From the NCBI RefSeq assembly GCF_007993065.1, contig NZ_VOPL01000005.1, positions 1 through 64,000 of the forward strand: 64,000 nt of DNA, read 5' to 3'. Both the position numbers and the translations under genes were made by a program. This DNA comes from Paracoccus aurantiacus. GTDB lineage: Bacteria > Pseudomonadota > Alphaproteobacteria > Rhodobacterales > Rhodobacteraceae. This document shows, piece after piece, positions 8,306-16,559 of the stretch. The stretch's first letter is position 1; each line of letters opens with the position of its first letter. Below the pieces are notes generated by a model. The model ran no database searches. It had not been told where the DNA came from and saw only the letters and a program-made list of their open reading frames with translations.

Positions 8306-8989
8306 CTACTCCCGCCCGCCGCAGCGCGATTGGATGACACCGCCATCCCCAATGAACTCATTACGTGCCGTCATGATCCGTGCGATACGACGAGACAGGC
8401 TGTCATCCGGATCATGCGCAGCAGAGACGAGTGGATCGATCCGCGGGTCGTCCAGCGGCAGCGATGTGCCGCAAAGCTGGCGCAGAACAACCGGCGCGCG
8501 CATATCGGTCGTAATTTCATCCGTCCGGTCGTCTCGCATCAAGCGCAATGCGTCCGCGTTCGGTGTTGTCACCAGCAAGTCAGCACCCGGCCCGACAACG
8601 ATGTCGAGACCGAGAACCTCTCGCTCTGTGTCATAGGCCGAAAGTTCCCGGCCGCGAACCATTATATCTGACATCCATGCCGTTTCCTCAGCGGCGTCAT
8701 ACCACAGGATGCGAAACTCCATCTCGTCACTGAACCGACTTTTGTAATATGAACCACCACCGCTATTGCGCCCGCTGGAAATGTAATCGATGACCTGACC
8801 ATTGGCTTCCACCCGCATTGCACCTGGCACATAGGGGGCCAGGTTGTAGTCAAGCGACATGCTGCGCGCATGGGTTGGCCCCAGCCAAAAGAAGACAAGT
8901 GACGCACAGAAAACAGCCCCTGCGATTGTGATCCATCGGAAAGCCCCTGCCTGTAACCAGTCGCCACGGCTGCTGCTAGTGCCAGTCAT
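8306..8989 (-). CDS. unknown membrane-anchored protein, candidate immunity protein
   Basis: A 227-residue protein I do not recognise. One hydrophobic segment at about residues 17-36 (FRWITIAGAVFCASLVFFWL) acts as signal anchor, leaving a ~190-residue periplasmic part with an acidic, beta-rich look (EMEFRILWYDAAEETAWMSD) and two cysteines near the end. It lies between the DUF4123 and DUF2235 genes with gaps of 1 and 5 bp. Phospholipase effectors of the T6SS are usually neutralised by a periplasmic partner encoded next door, so immunity is the leading hypothesis, based on context only. Confidence 0.7.
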   Translation of the reverse strand: MTGTSSSRGDWLQAGAFRWITIAGAVFCASLVFFWLGPTHARSMSLDYNLAPYVPGAMRVEANGQVIDYISSGRNSGGGSYYKSRFSDEMEFRILWYDAAEETAWMSDIMVRGRELSAYDTEREVLGLDIVVGPGADLLVTTPNADALRLMRDDRTDEITTDMRAPVVLRQLCGTSLPLDDPRIDPLVSAAHDPDDSLSRRIARIMTARNEFIGDGGVIQSRCGGRE

Positions 8990-8990
8990 C

Positions 8991-10115
8991 TCAACCCTTC
9001 TCCTGCGCTACAGTCGCAAGCAGCTCCTCTGTCTTGGATATCCTGACTTCCGGTGTGACCGCCTCCAGCATGATGTCCTTTACGCGCCCACTTTCAAAAC
9101 GCCCAATGAAGTCCGGGCCAAGCATTAACTCCCAGCAGCAGATCTTCGCCAAATGGTCGCGGCGCCAAAATCCAAGGCTCAAAAATTCGTCACGCCTTGA
9201 TCGCAGCGACGCCATTGCCTTTGCCTCATCAATCCTCTGACGCTCGGCAACTTTGCAGGTCGATACCCTGGCCAGCTTTTCAAATTCGAATATCTGCCTC
9301 AATCGGCGCATCAGTCTTCGCACGTCATGGGTCAGGATCGGTTTTTTTTGTGGAAGGGCCGCTCGACCATGCCAGCATATATGCTGCCATTGCCCAAACC
9401 CGTTTCGAAGCACAAAGGCCGCAATCTTGCCGCCACCGAATAGCGGGACTACCAATTCGGTGGCTTCGCCGGACGATCCCATGCTGATGAGTGTTGTATT
9501 GACCGGGTTATCCCAGAACCTCCAGTAGAGCCAGTTCCCGTCTTCATCTTGGACTCTGGTGAATTTCCTAAAGTGCTTCCACATATCGTCCAGGGTTCCG
9601 CGCGAGCGGACACAGATGCCCGGTTCCTTGTCCCAGTGGTGCCAATGCGCATCTGAGCGGGTGAACAGGTTACGGGTGAAGGCGTTTCCCTCTTCCAGGC
9701 GCACGATCCAGGGGGCGACGTTCTTCAGCTCGTCATAGGCCGCGCCCTTGAACAGGCAGCGGTGTTCGAGACCGCTGCGTTCCAGCAGTTCCAGCGGGTT
9801 GGTGACTTTGGCGGCGTCTAGGATGGCATAGGTCTGCATGGGCGGAATGGCGGCAGGATCGCCGCCTGCCGCCTTGATCTCGGCTGCGGTTGGTTCCGGC
9901 TGGCCGAACAGAGCATCGTGCAGCGCGTCGGGGACGGTTTTCTTGGGGAAGACGCCGATCTGGGTATCCAGCGGCTCGACGCCCTCGATTGTGTCGACCT
10001 GAAGCACGGGACGGTCGGGTTCCGACTGACCCGCAGCAGCACTTCCCGGCAGCAGCGTCCAAGGATCATCGCTGTCCTGATCCTGCGGGATGTTCATCTG
10101 GAAACCTGTTACCAT
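8991..10115 (-). CDS. DUF4123 protein, T6SS effector-adaptor candidate
   Basis: About 374 residues. After ~90 low-complexity residues comes a DUF4123 domain: TYAILDAAK (95-103), ECRCLF-type core LEHRCLFKG, VAPWIVRLEEGNAFTRNL, then the typical end VQDEDGNWLYWRFWDNPV. DUF4123 proteins (Tap/TEC) load toxins onto VgrG spikes. The remaining ~150 residues contain a basic helical region. It heads the operon with the DUF2235 hydrolase, but the vgrG normally found upstream is missing; decayed sequence is there instead. Start is uncertain: ATG at 10115 or 10097 or GTG at 10145, none with a strong ribosome site. Confidence 0.75.
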   Translation of the reverse strand: MVTGFQMNIPQDQDSDDPWTLLPGSAAAGQSEPDRPVLQVDTIEGVEPLDTQIGVFPKKTVPDALHDALFGQPEPTAAEIKAAGGDPAAIPPMQTYAILDAAKVTNPLELLERSGLEHRCLFKGAAYDELKNVAPWIVRLEEGNAFTRNLFTRSDAHWHHWDKEPGICVRSRGTLDDMWKHFRKFTRVQDEDGNWLYWRFWDNPVNTTLISMGSSGEATELVVPLFGGGKIAAFVLRNGFGQWQHICWHGRAALPQKKPILTHDVRRLMRRLRQIFEFEKLARVSTCKVAERQRIDEAKAMASLRSRRDEFLSLGFWRRDHLAKICCWELMLGPDFIGRFESGRVKDIMLEAVTPEVRISKTEELLATVAQEKG

Positions 10116-10157
10116 GCACCTGTTACAATATTGGCCTTTTACCACGTCGCGCGCCGG

Positions 10158-10338
10158 TCAGCCATAGCCCGCCTCGCGCTGATGGCGGACGGCCAGCACC
10201 ACCGCGAGGTCCCCTCCACATGGTAGGGTGCTGAGCGATCCCGCGCCTTGGCGGCCTGGTGAATACGGGCACGAATGTCAGGTCCCAGCTTGACTGCGAC
10301 GGGCTAGTGGCAGCCATAATATCCTCATGGGTATCCAT
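10158..10338 (-). pseudogene. decayed ribbon-helix-helix (CopG/ParD-like) antitoxin
   Basis: Reading from the ATG at 10338 gives MDTHEDIMAATSP. A frame change at about 10310 then yields VAVKLGPDIRARIHQAAKARDRSA, the strand-helix-helix pattern of ribbon-helix-helix antitoxins. A further change is needed to follow the likely tail RHQREAGYG to the stop at 10158. At least two frameshifts mean no intact product. No toxin gene remains beside it. It sits directly upstream of the DUF4123 gene, which may now use its former coding sequence as promoter region. Confidence 0.55.
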
Positions 10339-10372
10339 ATGTAGGCTCCAGACCCATAGATTTCGGCCAAAG

Positions 10373-10917
10373 TCATCGTTGGGCGACCATATCCTGACGA
10401 TCGCGATCCCGCCGTCCACGCTCCGCCTTCGCCTCCTCGATCAATGCCGCAACATCGCATTCAGCGATCATTACCGCCGCCAGCCCGCGCTTCCGCCTGT
10501 CCCGGAACAATTCGAGTCCCAGTTTCCGTGCGGCGCGAAGTAGGAGGGGCGTTCGCGTGAAGTGCGACCGCGCAACGATCATCAGATTCAACGTCCTCTG
10601 CCTTGTCCTTTTCGGTATCGGCCGCCCAAACCCCGCCCACTCGACCAAAAACGCGTCCAGTGTTTCGGGCCGAAACCCTGCCATGCGCCGGTTGAACTGA
10701 TAATCGGGCTCGATCAGCCCATCGGCCAGCAGCACGCGAAACACGTCGAGGCTAATGCCGAGACGGCGCGCGGCATCATGCACGTTCAGGAGGTCTTTCA
10801 ACTGCGGGGCCAGTTCTGCGATCAGGGCCGGATCGACCTCGTGATCGAGGCCAATCCGTCCGCCTTGGCTTCATTCAGCAGCAGAACCAGATGACTATCC
10901 GACAGTTCCACCTGCAT
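10373..10917 (-). pseudogene. frameshifted helix-turn-helix protein fragment (TniQ-tail-like?)
   Basis: The main frame (10373-10801) encodes LLNVHDAARRLGISLDVFRVLLADGLIEP, a helix-turn-helix, then a basic C-terminus. The same protein continues upstream (GLDHEVDPALIAELAPQLKDLL) to an in-frame TGA near 10870, and the preceding part (VELSDSHLVLLLNEAKA, from ATG 10917) is in another frame. This indicates one frameshift and loss of the N-terminus at about 10910. The layout resembles C-terminal tails of TniQ-like transposition proteins, but that is a guess. The gene is broken. Confidence 0.5.
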
Positions 10918-11874
10918 GAAGAGGATCCAGCGATCTCCATCCGGAGCGTCATAGACCAAGGCTTTGACCGCGGTAGTTTCGACCATCTGCTTGAGATCAA
11001 CGATCAGATCGTAAGACGCTTGATTCTGCGACTGCCCGCGATCCCGGAGGTATTCAATGGATTCTTCGGGCGGGACGAACGGTTCCTCGACGAGATCCAG
11101 AAGCTTCTGGCGCTGGACGTCGACAGCTTTGGAACGTTCGATGACCTCATCTTCTCCATCACCGACCGCATCTCATCGATGGACGTATTCAAGGTGCAGC
11201 GCTACTTCAACTTCATCAGCTGCGCGTACCAGCGCAGGCTGGCGGACTTTCAGGACCCGGCCGAGCGCGGAACGTTGACTCTGGCTTCGACACTCTTGGT
11301 CATACGGCATGATGCAATGGTCGAGCAGATGCGGCTGATCTTAGGCGACGAGGACAAGGCGCGTGAGATCATCGAGCTTTTGAAGATGGATACCGGAGAT
11401 CAGCATCTCGATCTCCAATATCGTCCGTTCATAGATGTCGGTGGCTACTACGTGATCGCCCCTCATGTGGTGGCGGTCTCCAACCTCGTCCGCAACATCA
11501 TCGTCGCCAACCGCCTCGAGTATGTGTTCGAGCCACCGACTGACGAAGACCACCGGCGCGCGGCGGTGTTGCTGGACGTGCTGGTCGATCTTCTGGTCGA
11601 AAGCGGCATCGGTGTGAAGCCTCTGCCGATCCTCGCGGACGATCCTGCCGATTGGTCGCGGAAGCGAAGGCTGCGGGCGTCGATCAATGAAAGCTATTTC
11701 GAACTGTCGGTGAATCCCGAAGGTGGGATCAATCTGCTTATCGGCTTTGAAGACAAAAGCTTCCATGAGCACGGGCTTAGCGTCGAGGCAGTCACCACCC
11801 TGATCCACTGCTTTACCAATCTGCGGCTGGCCAGTCCGTTTCCGCAGCAGTGGAATGCGCATCCGGACGGCTGA
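10891..11874 (+). CDS. orphan protein of unknown function, possibly 5'-truncated
   Basis: A 327-residue soluble protein, alpha-helical in the first half and with a conserved-looking centre (DLQYRPFIDVGGYYVIAPHVVAVSNLVRNIIVANR), ending in a mixed region INLLIGFEDKSFHEHG. I recognise no family. Its first ~10 codons overlap the broken minus-strand HTH gene, and there is no ribosome site at ATG 10891, so the true N-terminus may have been removed by the rearrangement that joined the two. It is the only plus-strand gene of the islet. The pattern of a core followed by SN..RN recalls long defence-associated proteins, which is speculation. Confidence 0.5.
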   Translation: MTIRQFHLHEEDPAISIRSVIDQGFDRGSFDHLLEINDQIVRRLILRLPAIPEVFNGFFGRDERFLDEIQKLLALDVDSFGTFDDLIFSITDRISSMDVFKVQRYFNFISCAYQRRLADFQDPAERGTLTLASTLLVIRHDAMVEQMRLILGDEDKAREIIELLKMDTGDQHLDLQYRPFIDVGGYYVIAPHVVAVSNLVRNIIVANRLEYVFEPPTDEDHRRAAVLLDVLVDLLVESGIGVKPLPILADDPADWSRKRRLRASINESYFELSVNPEGGINLLIGFEDKSFHEHGLSVEAVTTLIHCFTNLRLASPFPQQWNAHPDG

Positions 11875-11934
11875 ACTCTGATCAAATATAATTTGCTCGA
11901 TCAGCGCCCCGCCGCCTTCGACATGCGATGCGGT

Positions 11935-12038
11935 TGACGTCATGCGGCTGTCTATAGGAACGAAATGGGTCCACTCCGATCGCCAGAAGCCTCGCCTTGT
12001 GAAACAAAAGGCAAACCTTCCTGAAACGCCATAAGGGA
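11935..12038 (-). repeat. direct repeat R2, abutting tRNA-Pro
   Basis: Second copy of the ~104-bp repeat (first copy 6579-6683, same orientation). It begins with the palindrome TGACGTCA and ends 4 bp from the CCA end of tRNA-Pro. Its position just 3' of a tRNA gene is typical of integration hot-spots. Confidence 0.85.
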
Positions 12039-12042
12039 AAAC

Positions 12043-12119
12043 TGGTCGGAGCGAGAGGATTCGAACCTCCGACCCCCTGCTCCCGAAGCAGGTGCGCTAC
12101 CAGGCTGCGCTACGCTCCG
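12043..12119 (-). tRNA. tRNA-Pro, anticodon CGG
   Basis: A 77-nt tRNA with encoded CCA (12043-12045). The acceptor stem CGGAGCG/CGCTCCG is 7 bp, the anticodon arm CCTGC-TTCGGGA-GCAGG puts CGG at positions 34-36, and the T-arm carries GGTTCGAATCC. It reads CCG proline codons, frequent in this GC-rich genome. The flanking repeat suggests it is the landmark at which the accessory islet was inserted. Confidence 0.97.
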
Positions 12120-12187
12120 ACCGTAGGTGGGGCAGGTAACGCGGCTTGGGGGCGAATGCAAGGGGGAATGCGGGCGCAAAATGCGCC

Positions 12188-13159
12188 TCAGTGATGTGAT
12201 CCTGCGCGGCCGGTAAGAATTCGCTGCAAAAGCGTTGATTTCGGGGTTGTCACCGTGTCGGGCCGCAGACGGGATGCGATGACCGGGCGGTTGGAACCAG
12301 CCCCGCGAGAGCTTTCGCGCCAGACGATGTACAGGCCAGAGCTGATGATGACCCCGGCGCCGATCACTGTCGGGCGATCCAGCGATTCGCCGAAGATGAA
12401 CCAGCCATAGATCGTTGCCCAGATGATCTGCGAATACTGCATCGGCGCGACGATTGCCGCCTCGCCCACACGGTAGGCCTGGATCGACAGGAAACCGCCG
12501 GTCAATCCCAGCACCGCAATCATGCCCGCCATCGCCAGATGCGGCAGCTGCATCGGCGTATAGGCAATGCTGAGACCCGCCCCGGTGATCAAAAGGTTGC
12601 CCAGCATCGGCCACATCAACAGGACAAGCGGTCTCTCGGAGCCGCCGAGCTTGCGCGTCACGACCCCGGCGGTTGCGCTGCACAGGGCCGCGAGAAGTGC
12701 GGCGAGATGACCGAATTCCAGCGTCTGCCCGCCCGGGCGAAGCACGATCATCACGCCACAAAGGCCAAGGGCGACCGCCAGCCAGCGATGTATGCCGACG
12801 CGCTCGCCCAGGATCGGGATCGACAGCAACGTGATAAGCAGCGGCGTCGAGAAAAGGATCGCATAGACCTGCGCCAGCGGCAGAACCGAGAAGGCATAGA
12901 AGGCGCAGATGCCCGATCCCATCGCGCAGACCGCGCGCAACGCAACCCAGCCGGGACGGTTCGGTCGCAACGTGCCGGGCGTCCGTTCCTGCATCAGGAT
13001 CAGTGAGACGAGCGGAAAGGACAGCAGGGACGAAAAGAAAAGAACCTGAAGCGAAGGGTAGTGCGCGCCGAGCAGCTTGATGATGACGTCATGCGTCGCG
13101 AAGACGCCCATCGACATCAACGCAAAGCCAATCGCCCTGATATTGCCCGGCGCGTTCAA
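12188..13159 (-). CDS. EamA/DMT family transporter
   Basis: A 323-residue inner-membrane protein with about ten helices in two EamA repeats (about 10-140 and 155-285). Family marks include AIGFALMSMGVFATHDVIIKLLG in helix 1 and GERVGIHRWLAVALGLCGVMIVLRPG at the end of repeat one. DMT transporters export amino acids and other metabolites; the substrate is unknown. The start codon touches the leuB stop (1-bp spacing), so it is expressed with leuB, which fits a possible amino-acid export role but does not prove one. Confidence 0.88.
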   Translation of the reverse strand: MNAPGNIRAIGFALMSMGVFATHDVIIKLLGAHYPSLQVLFFSSLLSFPLVSLILMQERTPGTLRPNRPGWVALRAVCAMGSGICAFYAFSVLPLAQVYAILFSTPLLITLLSIPILGERVGIHRWLAVALGLCGVMIVLRPGGQTLEFGHLAALLAALCSATAGVVTRKLGGSERPLVLLMWPMLGNLLITGAGLSIAYTPMQLPHLAMAGMIAVLGLTGGFLSIQAYRVGEAAIVAPMQYSQIIWATIYGWFIFGESLDRPTVIGAGVIISSGLYIVWRESSRGAGSNRPVIASRLRPDTVTTPKSTLLQRILTGRAGSHH

Positions 13160-14281
13160 TCAGGCCCTCGACAGTGCTTCGGTGATCTTGTCGCCCATCT
13201 CGGAGGTCGAGACAGGCGTTCCGCCCTCTGGTCCCATCAGATCCGCGGTGCGGACGCCATCGGCCAGCACCTTTTCGACGGCTTTTTCCAGATCGTCAGC
13301 GGCCTGGCCCTCGTTGAAGGAATAGCGCAGCGCCATCGCGAAGCTGAGGATGCAGGCGATCGGGTTGGCCTTGCCCTGACCCGCGATATCGGGGGCAGAC
13401 CCGTGGACGGGCTCATACAGCGCCTTGGGTCGGCCATTGTCCATCGGCGCACCAAGGCTCGCCGAAGGCAGCATACCAAGGCTGCCGGTCAGCATCGCTG
13501 CGGCATCCGACAGGATGTCGCCGAAGAGGTTGTCGGTCACGATCACGTCGAACTGGCGCGGGTTGCGGACCAGCTGCATGGCACCGTTATCGGCATACAT
13601 ATGCGACAGCTCGACATCCGGAAATTCGTTGTCATGAACCCATTGCACTTCCTCGCGCCAGAGGATGCCGGATTCCATCACGTTGGCCTTCTCCATGGAG
13701 CAGACCTTGTTGCCGCGCTTCTTCGCCAATTCGAACGCGGCGCGGGCGACGCGACGGATTTCGCCACTGGTGTAGCGCTGCGTGTTGATGCCGACGCGGC
13801 CGCCCTCGTTTTCGGGGTTGTTATTGTCGTCATGGATGCCGCGCGGCTCGCCAAAATAGACGCCAGAGGTCAGCTCGCGCACGATCAGGATATCTAGACC
13901 GGCCACGATGTTTCGCTTGAGCGAGGAAAAATCTGCAAGCGCGTCAAAACACTGCGCGGGGCGCAGGTTCGCGTAAAGGTCCATCTCCTTGCGCAGTCGC
14001 AGCAGGCCACGCTCTGGCTTCAGCGAAAAGTCCAGATTGTCGTATTTCGGGCCGCCCACGGCACCCAGAAGAACGGCATCGACCTGTTGCGCCTTTGCCA
14101 TGGTCTCATCCGCCAGCGGCTTGCCGTGCTTGTCGTAAGCCGCGCCCCCGACAAGATCCTCGGACACGTCGAAACGCATGCCGCGATTGGTCTGGAACCA
14201 GCCAATCACCTTACGGACTTCGGCCATGACTTCGGGGCCGATTCCGTCGCCGGGAAGGATCAGAAGGGAATAGTCGGACAT
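13160..14281 (-). CDS. leuB: 3-isopropylmalate dehydrogenase
   Basis: A 373-residue enzyme catalysing the NAD-dependent oxidative decarboxylation of (2R,3S)-3-isopropylmalate to 2-oxoisocaproate in leucine biosynthesis. Visible marks are [12 protein letters not shown] at the N-terminus, the substrate arginines in [28 protein letters not shown], the metal-binding aspartates in [14 protein letters not shown] and the NAD site [18 protein letters not shown]. Full length. It is separated from leuC-leuD by the EEP gene and a small plus-strand gene, and shares a transcript with the downstream EamA transporter. Confidence 0.98.
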   Translation of the reverse strand: MSDYSLLILPGDGIGPEVMAEVRKVIGWFQTNRGMRFDVSEDLVGGAAYDKHGKPLADETMAKAQQVDAVLLGAVGGPKYDNLDFSLKPERGLLRLRKEMDLYANLRPAQCFDALADFSSLKRNIVAGLDILIVRELTSGVYFGEPRGIHDDNNNPENEGGRVGINTQRYTSGEIRRVARAAFELAKKRGNKVCSMEKANVMESGILWREEVQWVHDNEFPDVELSHMYADNGAMQLVRNPRQFDVIVTDNLFGDILSDAAAMLTGSLGMLPSASLGAPMDNGRPKALYEPVHGSAPDIAGQGKANPIACILSFAMALRYSFNEGQAADDLEKAVEKVLADGVRTADLMGPEGGTPVSTSEMGDKITEALSRA

Positions 14282-14418
14282 ATGTGCCTCGTGCTTTCGG
14301 GGTTATTGCTGGCCTAGCGCCGGCGCGGGATGTGGTCAAGTTCACGCTGAATTGGGTTGCGCATCGCGCGTGGATCGGGCCGAGTCATGCGCAGATGAAG
14401 ACGACCGGGGGACGATCC

Positions 14419-14826
14419 ATGAACCGCCTTTTCGTCGCGGCACTGGCGGCCGCGACTGCTTTGGGTGCAACTGGCAAGGAGGTTCGGGCCGACGCGAAAG
14501 TGTCTGTTCCGATCCCGAATCTGGAAGGAATCTCGGATGCGAATGCCGAGAAATTGCTGTCGGCGCTTGCGCAGATCAACGTCATCACCTCGAACTGCCC
14601 CGATTACCGGATCAGCGATGGTGAATGGACGCTGCTGACCGGCACCGGCGACATGCTGGCGGCAAAGCTTGGTATCGACCCGGAAACCTATGACCGCGAA
14701 TATTACGGCCCGGCATTTCGGATGCTGGACGATCCCGCCGCCTGCGACCGGATCGGCCCGAAGGCGCGGCCGATTATCGACGACCTGATAGAGATGGGCG
14801 GCGGCACCGGCGAGAACGGGAGCTAG
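14419..14826 (+). CDS. small exported protein of unknown function
   Basis: Starting at ATG 14419 (GGGGGA ribosome site 7-11 bp upstream) this gives 135 residues with a clear signal peptide (LFVAALAAATALGATG, cut near residue 22). The mature part is ~110 residues, acidic, with cysteines in NCPDY and AACDR that could form a disulfide. I recognise no family. It is divergent from leuB across 137 bp and ends 2 bp before the convergent EEP gene. An in-frame ATG at 14395 lacks a ribosome site. Confidence 0.65.
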   Translation: MNRLFVAALAAATALGATGKEVRADAKVSVPIPNLEGISDANAEKLLSALAQINVITSNCPDYRISDGEWTLLTGTGDMLAAKLGIDPETYDREYYGPAFRMLDDPAACDRIGPKARPIIDDLIEMGGGTGENGS

Positions 14827-14828
14827 CA

Positions 14829-15878
14829 TCAGTCCGCGATCTCCACGTCGATCCAGACCAGCTTGTGCGGCGAGGCGACCGCGGCGGCCTGATACAATGG
14901 CTCCTCGTCGGTGGGCCAGACGACGCCAGAGCCGGTGACGCGAAGCGCGCGTGATGGCAGCAGGTAGGTTACGCGCAGGTTGCCCGGCCCATCATCAGGC
15001 CAGTCCGCGGTATCGAGCGCGGGATCGCCCGACTGGCCCGCATCGGCTGCAGCTGCCCCGCCGGCGCTGGCAGGTCGTGCGTCAGAAATGCGTTTATTTT
15101 CAATAAGATTACGGATTGCTTCGTGTCGCCCATCGCCGTCTACCGGGTCGAGATTGGCGTTGCCGGCAATGACGAACGGGGCGTTTGGCAGGTGGGTCTG
15201 CCAGAAGGCGATCTCGTCATGATTGCGGCGGCCGTTGCGGTCTTCTGGCCCGTCGAAAACCGGCGCGGTGGCGGCAAAAGCCAGCACATGCAGGGGCGGA
15301 TCAGTCAGAAGCTCGACATCCCAATGCCCGCTGGTCGAGAGACGCTGGACCGTCTTGGCTTCGGGCGAGAGGGCGTCCCCGATCAGGTTCCCGGGCATGT
15401 CGCGCCATAAGCCTTCGCTGTAATCAACGACGTTGCCGAGGGGAATGCGTGACAGGATCGCCATGCCGTTCTGGCCGGTGAAGCTGCCCCAGCCCTGAGA
15501 GTCATCCGCCTCTGCCAAGCGTCCATCATTGTCGAGGTCCGCGCCGCTGGCCATGCCGCGATTGGTCTGTGGGGCGAGGAGATAAGGATAATCCACGCCG
15601 CTACGGGCCATAAGCTGAGTGAATGCGCGCAGCGCGGCGCGATCGTGGTCCCAGTCGAAGCCGGTCAGCAGCAGAACATCGGGATTTACCTTGGCGATGA
15701 CCATCGCGACGGCCAGAACCTGATTGTCCTTGCCGGACTGAATGTCGCGCAGCAGAAGGCCCGGTCCTTTGCGGGTCAGTTCGGGGTCGAAGCTGGCGAT
15801 GCGAATGGTTTCGGCCGCCGCGGGACTTGCCAGCGCGGCGGCCAGAATGGTCGTCAGAAGGACTGTTTTCAGACCCAA
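14829..15878 (-). CDS. exported endonuclease/exonuclease/phosphatase-family protein
   Basis: A 349-residue protein with a signal peptide ([18 protein letters not shown], cut near residue 22) and an EEP (DNase I-like) domain: [57 protein letters not shown] and a final [18 protein letters not shown]. The usual catalytic NxD and SDH motifs appear modified (NANLDP; HKLVW), so nuclease or phosphatase activity is uncertain. A DxDxDG-like stretch ([18 protein letters not shown]) inside the domain may bind calcium. Its start overlaps the leuD end by 10 bp, so it is translated from the leuD transcript. Confidence 0.8.
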   Translation of the reverse strand: MGLKTVLLTTILAAALASPAAAETIRIASFDPELTRKGPGLLLRDIQSGKDNQVLAVAMVIAKVNPDVLLLTGFDWDHDRAALRAFTQLMARSGVDYPYLLAPQTNRGMASGADLDNDGRLAEADDSQGWGSFTGQNGMAILSRIPLGNVVDYSEGLWRDMPGNLIGDALSPEAKTVQRLSTSGHWDVELLTDPPLHVLAFAATAPVFDGPEDRNGRRNHDEIAFWQTHLPNAPFVIAGNANLDPVDGDGRHEAIRNLIENKRISDARPASAGGAAAADAGQSGDPALDTADWPDDGPGNLRVTYLLPSRALRVTGSGVVWPTDEEPLYQAAAVASPHKLVWIDVEIAD

Positions 15879-16474
15879 GGGCGGGCTTGGCTGGCCGTTG
15901 CCTCGAAGGCGTCGATCGCCGCCCCGCGCTCCAACGTCTGGCCGATATCATCCAATCCGTTCAACAGGTTATGCTTTCGCGTCGGGTCCACGTCGAAGTG
16001 GTATTCGGTCCCGTCCGGGGCCGTCACTTTCTGGTTTTCCAGATCCACGGTCAGGCGCGCGTTTTCGCCGTTGCGGGCGTCGTCCATCAGGGCCTGGACG
16101 GCGTCTTCGGGAAGGACGACGGGCAGGATGCCGTTCTTGAAGCAGTTGTTGAAGAAGATGTCGGCGAAGCTTGTTGAAATCACACAGCGAATCCCGAAAT
16201 CCAGCAGTGCCCAGGGGGCGTGTTCGCGGGACGAGCCGCAGCCGAAATTGTCGCCTGCGACGATGATTTCGGCGTTTCGGTAGGCCGGCTGGTTCAGCAC
16301 GAAGTCACTGATTTCATTGCCTTCCCGGTCAAAACGCATCTCGTCGAACAGGTTCTTGCCAAGACCCGAGCGGTGGATCGTTTTCAGGAACTGCTTCGGG
16401 ATGATCATGTCCGTGTCGATGTTCACCAGCGGCATCGGTGCGGCCACGGCGGTGAGGGTGGTGAATTTTTCCAT
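15869..16474 (-). CDS. leuD: 3-isopropylmalate dehydratase small subunit
   Basis: A 201-residue LeuD, the usual size. It provides the swivelling substrate-recognition domain of isopropylmalate isomerase (LeuCD). Marks: [17 protein letters not shown], the loop [18 protein letters not shown] and [18 protein letters not shown]. It follows leuC after 85 bp, a gap longer than usual in this operon and containing the palindrome listed separately. Confidence 0.98.
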   Translation of the reverse strand: MEKFTTLTAVAAPMPLVNIDTDMIIPKQFLKTIHRSGLGKNLFDEMRFDREGNEISDFVLNQPAYRNAEIIVAGDNFGCGSSREHAPWALLDFGIRCVISTSFADIFFNNCFKNGILPVVLPEDAVQALMDDARNGENARLTVDLENQKVTAPDGTEYHFDVDPTRKHNLLNGLDDIGQTLERGAAIDAFEATASQARPWV

Positions 16475-16509
16475 ATTCTAGATCCTGTCTGGTTTCGCCC
16501 GCACAGCGC

Positions 16510-16537
16510 GTACACAGCCTGTATACAGGCCGTACAC
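16510..16537. promoter_or_regulatory. 14-bp palindrome flanked by direct repeats between leuC and leuD
   Basis: GCCTGTATACAGGC at 16517-16530 is a perfect palindrome. GTACAC occurs on each side (16510-16515 and 16532-16537), 22 bp apart start to start, that is two helical turns. It lies in the 85-bp leuC-leuD spacer. It may be a protein-binding site for an internal promoter or an mRNA hairpin. Confidence 0.45.
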
Positions 16538-16559
16538 CGCGCGTGCATAGGCGGCTGCC

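Noticed and set aside
10562..10894. Plus-strand frame ending with GRIDLVIEA, reminiscent of a nuclease motif
   Set aside because: It lies opposite a minus-strand HTH protein pattern that is more convincing; the motif is short enough for chance.
11952..12761. 269-codon minus-strand frame through tRNA-Pro and the end of the EamA gene
   Set aside because: Runs through a tRNA and the direct repeat; only reflects an absence of stops.
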